A stretch of DNA of 64,000 nucleotides from Dolomitihabitans soli. Its GTDB lineage: Bacteria; Actinomycetota; Actinomycetes; Streptosporangiales; Streptosporangiaceae. Location of the stretch: contig NZ_JAKNTW010000015.1 in NCBI RefSeq assembly GCF_022213955.1, positions 62,001-126,000 of the forward strand, read 5' to 3'. Under the pieces are notes generated by a model, which worked only from the letters and a program-made list of their open reading frames with translations, made no database searches and was not told where the DNA came from. Below, one piece after another: positions 61,647 to 64,000 of this stretch (position 1 is its first letter; every line of letters starts with the position of its first letter). The position numbers and the translations under genes are program-made.

Positions 61647-62120
61647 TCAGCCTCCTTCGGTTTCCCGGCGCACGGTAGCCGCGATGCGGGTGAGTGCGGC
61701 CCCGAGGTGGCGGCGCTGCGCGGCGCTGAGCGGATCGAACACGAGCCGCTTCACCTGCGCGACATGTTCCGGTGCGCTCTCGACGAGTTTCTGCCGGCCG
61801 GCGTCGGCCAGGGTGGCGAACGTGTACCGACCGTCGCTGGGGTCGGGTCGGCGGGCGACCCAGTCGCGGGCTTCGAAGCGGTCCATCACCTTCGACAGGC
61901 GGGGCTGGGTGCTGTCACAGACCCGGGCCAGGTCACTGAGCCGCATCGTGGCCTCGTCGGCCATGGACAGCTGGGCCAGAACCCCGTACTCGAAGTTGGA
62001 GATGCCTGCATCTCGCTGCAGCTGGCGGTCGAGGGCCGCCGGAAGAGCAATGACGACCGTGAGCAGCGCCTGCCAAAGATCCTGCTGTTCGTCGTCGAGC
62101 CAGGGTGACTGGGTGTCCAT
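61647..62120 (-). CDS. MarR-family transcriptional regulator
   Basis: 157 residues from ATG 62120. Winged helix: GISNFEYGVLAQLSMADEATMRLSDLARVCDSTQPRLSKVMDRFEARDWVARRPDPSDGRYTFA, with the D-x-R-x wing. A TATGAT hexamer (62128-62133, minus strand) ends 7 bases before this ATG, suggesting leaderless transcription; upstream ATGs (62132, 62129, 62123) lie in that promoter. Four palindromic sites stand between it and the divergent dioxygenase, so it controls both genes. Confidence 0.93.
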   Translation of the reverse strand: MDTQSPWLDDEQQDLWQALLTVVIALPAALDRQLQRDAGISNFEYGVLAQLSMADEATMRLSDLARVCDSTQPRLSKVMDRFEARDWVARRPDPSDGRYTFATLADAGRQKLVESAPEHVAQVKRLVFDPLSAAQRRHLGAALTRIAATVRRETEGG

Positions 62121-62134
62121 GGGCCCCATCATAC

Positions 62135-62224
62135 TTGCCTAGGCAACTTGCGTCACTTGCCTAAGCAACTCTTTATGCACTACCTTTTGACTTGCCTAGG
62201 CAAGTGAAGATGTTGCCAGGGCAA
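62135..62224. promoter_or_regulatory. Four copies of a MarR-type operator (TTGCCTAGGCAA)
   Basis: Sites: TTGCCTAGGCAA (62135-62146), TTGCCTAAGCAA (62157-62168), TTGCCTAGGCAA inside the perfect 16-bp ACTTGCCTAGGCAAGT (62190-62205), and TTGCCAGGGCAA (62213-62224). Starts are 22, 35 and 21 bases apart. Outer arms ACTT/AAGT recur partly. They cover the divergent promoters of the MarR and dioxygenase genes, including a TTGACT -35 at 62187-62192. Confidence 0.85.
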
Positions 62225-63139
62225 GTGAAGGAGCTGATTTCGATCACTACCACGAGCAGCCTGGCCACCCCGAACGGCCCGTCCTCCCCCTTTCCGTCGC
62301 GGACAGCGGCCGCGGCGTACGACGACCTCCTTGCCGAGGTTCTGCCACAGGCGCGCGAGCAGCGGGTGTGGAACCCCTCCGACGGTTCCCTGCCCAGCCT
62401 CTTCGTCAGCCACGGCGCCCCGTTCACCCTCGACGATCCACAGTGGCTCAGCGACTTCTTCGCCTGGGCCCAGTCGATGCCCAAACCCCGGGCCATCGTC
62501 GTCGTCTCGGCCCACTGGGAACGGGCACCGGTCGCGATATCCGGAGCCGCGGCCGGCACCCCGCTGCACTACGATTTCAGCGGCTTCCATCCCCGCTACA
62601 AGACTCTTCCCTACGCGACCCCGGACGCCACTGGCCTGGCTCGGCGACTCACGGGCCTGCTGGGCCGGACGCCGGTGCACGAGTTCGCCGACCGCGGCCT
62701 CGACCACGGCGCTTTTATCCCGCTCATGGCCATGTACCCCGCAGCGGACGTCCCGGTCGTGCAGCTGTCGATGCCCAGCCTCGATCCCAGCGCTCTGCTT
62801 GAGCTCGGGGCACGCCTGCGGCCCCTGCGCGAAGAGGGCATCCTCGTTGTCGGCTCGGGATTCATGACCCACAGCTTCGCCGTCTTCCGCCGGCCTGAGC
62901 TCGCCGCCGAGACCACGGCCTTCGACGAATGGGCCGTTGACGCCCTCTCCCAGGGCGACGCCGACGCCCTCACCGACTACCGCAACAAGGCACCCGGCGC
63001 CGCGGTCGCTCATCCGACGGCCGAGCACTTCGTCCCGCTGCTGCTCGCCGTCGGCGCCGCCGATGACCCCGCCAGCGCCTTGAGCGCCATCGACCGCATG
63101 GTGATGGGCAACTCGACCCGGTCGGTGCAGCTGACCTGA
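62210..63139 (+). CDS. LigB/DODA-type class III extradiol dioxygenase (4,5-DOPA dioxygenase-like)
   Basis: 309 residues from ATG 62210; the frame is open from 62192 but that codon is inside an operator. Conserved parts: PSLFVSHGAPFTLDD (H68), VVVSAHWERAP (H102), RGLDHGAFIPLMAMYP (H166) and GSGFMTHSFA, the His set of the YgiD/DODA family (metal Zn2+ or Fe2+). It cleaves catechol-type rings. The start is uncertain (AAGGAG at 62228-62233 would suit a non-ATG start near 62237-62243), and the N-terminus before residue 60 is poorly conserved. Divergent from the MarR gene. Confidence 0.88.
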   Translation: MLPGQVKELISITTTSSLATPNGPSSPFPSRTAAAAYDDLLAEVLPQAREQRVWNPSDGSLPSLFVSHGAPFTLDDPQWLSDFFAWAQSMPKPRAIVVVSAHWERAPVAISGAAAGTPLHYDFSGFHPRYKTLPYATPDATGLARRLTGLLGRTPVHEFADRGLDHGAFIPLMAMYPAADVPVVQLSMPSLDPSALLELGARLRPLREEGILVVGSGFMTHSFAVFRRPELAAETTAFDEWAVDALSQGDADALTDYRNKAPGAAVAHPTAEHFVPLLLAVGAADDPASALSAIDRMVMGNSTRSVQLT

Positions 63140-63219
63140 GCGCCTCGATGCGCTTCACCTTCCCGCCTGATCGCCTTATCCCTTGGCGACGACATCAATA
63201 CACCCCGGAGGAAAGTGCC

Positions 63220-64000
63220 ATGAAGGCAATTCGTTTCCACGAGTTCGGCAGCAGCGAGGTTCTGCGCTACGAGGACGTCGACCGTCCGGCCCCCGGTACC
63301 GGGCAGGTGCTGGTGCGGGTGGCGGCCACATCGTTCAACCCGGTCGACGACCACATCCGCGCCGGTGTCCTGGCCGAGATGATCCCGATCACTCTCCCGT
63401 ACGTGCCGGGGATCGACCTGGCGGGCACCGTCGCCGAACTCGGCGCCGACGTGACCGGCCTGGAGGTCGGCGACCGGGTCGTGGCGATGCTGCCCCTCGA
63501 CTCCGCCGGAGGCGCCGCCGAGTACGTGCTCGCCCCGGCCGAGTCTCTGGCCCCGGCGCCCCGGACAATCGAGTTGGCCGATGCCGCGGCGCTGCCGCTG
63601 ACCGGCCTGGCGGCCTGGCAGACGGCGTTCGAACTCGCCGAGCTCAAGCCCGGTCAGACCGTCCTGATCAATGGGGCGGGGGGCGCGGTGGGCAGCCTCG
63701 TGGTGCAGCTCGCCGCCGACGCGGGAGCGCACGTGACCGCGGTGGACGCACCGCAGCACGCCGACCGCCTTCGGGACTACGGCGCGGACCGGGTCGTCGC
63801 CCCCCTCGACCTCGCCGCGGGCCCGGTCGCTGTGGGCGGTCCGTTCCAGGTCGTGGTGAACCATGTGCGCCTCTCCCCGGAGGAGCTCGCGCAGCTGACG
63901 GACTACGTCGCCGACCGCGGGGTCGCCGCCAGCACAGCCGGCCCGATTCCCCAGGACCCCGCCCGGGGAGTGCGCAGCGCGAGCCTGTGGGTCCGCAGCG
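63220..64000 (+). CDS. Zinc-independent alcohol dehydrogenase/quinone oxidoreductase-like (3' end outside window)
   Basis: 260 residues are visible from ATG 63220, preceded by GGAGGAAA. MDR-superfamily form: MKAIRFHEFGSSEVLRYEDV, NPVDDHIRAG, LPYVPGIDLAGTVAELGADV, and the cofactor loop LINGAGGAVGSLVVQLAADAGAHVTA. Catalytic zinc ligands are not present, so it belongs to the quinone oxidoreductase group using NADPH. It follows the dioxygenase by 80 bases on the same strand and probably belongs to the same MarR-controlled response. Confidence 0.92.
   Translation, partial: MKAIRFHEFGSSEVLRYEDVDRPAPGTGQVLVRVAATSFNPVDDHIRAGVLAEMIPITLPYVPGIDLAGTVAELGADVTGLEVGDRVVAMLPLDSAGGAAEYVLAPAESLAPAPRTIELADAAALPLTGLAAWQTAFELAELKPGQTVLINGAGGAVGSLVVQLAADAGAHVTAVDAPQHADRLRDYGADRVVAPLDLAAGPVAVGGPFQVVVNHVRLSPEELAQLTDYVADRGVAASTAGPIPQDPARGVRSASLWVRS

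Overview
The window is chromosomal DNA from a high-GC actinomycete. The codon third positions are strongly G/C, GTG and TTG starts are frequent, and there is an F420-type reductase, an IdeR-type regulator, a DnaE1 polymerase, a Nur-type nickel box and many one- and two-component regulators. A Streptosporangiaceae-like soil actinomycete (Nonomuraea or Streptosporangium type) is my guess from general gene content; no rRNA or other taxonomic marker is present. Both ends cut genes: an NAD-binding oxidoreductase at base 1 and a quinone-oxidoreductase-like gene at base 64000.

Layout. 1-3.7 kb: HxlR and TetR regulators with an oxidoreductase, a FAD monooxygenase and a deazaflavin-type reductase. 3.7-13.3 kb: a beta-glucan utilisation locus with GH3, GH16 and a Tat lipoprotein sugar-binding protein on the minus strand, divergent from a LacI regulator, a FAD oxidoreductase and two sugar permeases; no ABC ATPase is present. 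13.4-17 kb: an exported HNH nuclease, a small membrane protein, a RibD-like reductase, and a GlxA regulator divergent from a membrane protein. 17-18.7 kb: a palindrome-rich stretch and a D-amino-acid-oxidase-like protein whose C-terminal signature lies at its N-terminus. 18.7-24.1 kb: a six-gene minus-strand operon (TctB, TctA, TctC, RraA, IclR, DUF1932 dehydrogenase) next to a gene remnant. 24.6-28.1 kb: dnaE1, followed by a remnant of a carotenoid oxygenase gene.

28.6-34 kb: a possible operon of FkbM methyltransferase, AAA ATPase, membrane protein and membrane-anchored WD40 protein; then a TetR/NmrA pair with two palindromic operators and a nucleotidyltransferase. 34.4-37.1 kb: a membrane protein, a DksA/TraR zinc-finger protein and a large GT2 protein. 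37.1-39.7 kb: an ECF metal transporter (CbiM/NikM with PDGLE tail, T component, ATPase) preceded by a near-consensus Nur box, so nickel is the likely substrate. 39.7-48.4 kb: potassium channel, STAS protein, SDR, crotonase, rhomboid protease, asparaginase with an altered active-site motif, response regulator, a duplicated histidine kinase and SerC. 48.5-51.1 kb: an 872-residue membrane protein with an NTPase-like front and an extracellular ligand-binding-protein-like back. 51.2-58.5 kb: citrate synthase, PdxH, MFS exporter, IdeR-like regulator, PAS-GAF-PP2C-HATPase phosphatase and a hydrolase. 58.6-64 kb: a two-component pair, a CPBP protease, a 53-residue membrane protein, a MarR regulator divergent from a LigB-type dioxygenase across four operator copies, and the truncated oxidoreductase.

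Most of the window is housekeeping or ordinary accessory content. The most unusual items are the permuted DAO-like flavoprotein, the 872-residue receptor-like protein, the FkbM/AAA/membrane/WD40 cassette, the duplicated kinase with a lost histidine, and two gene remnants that would be missed by ORF calling.
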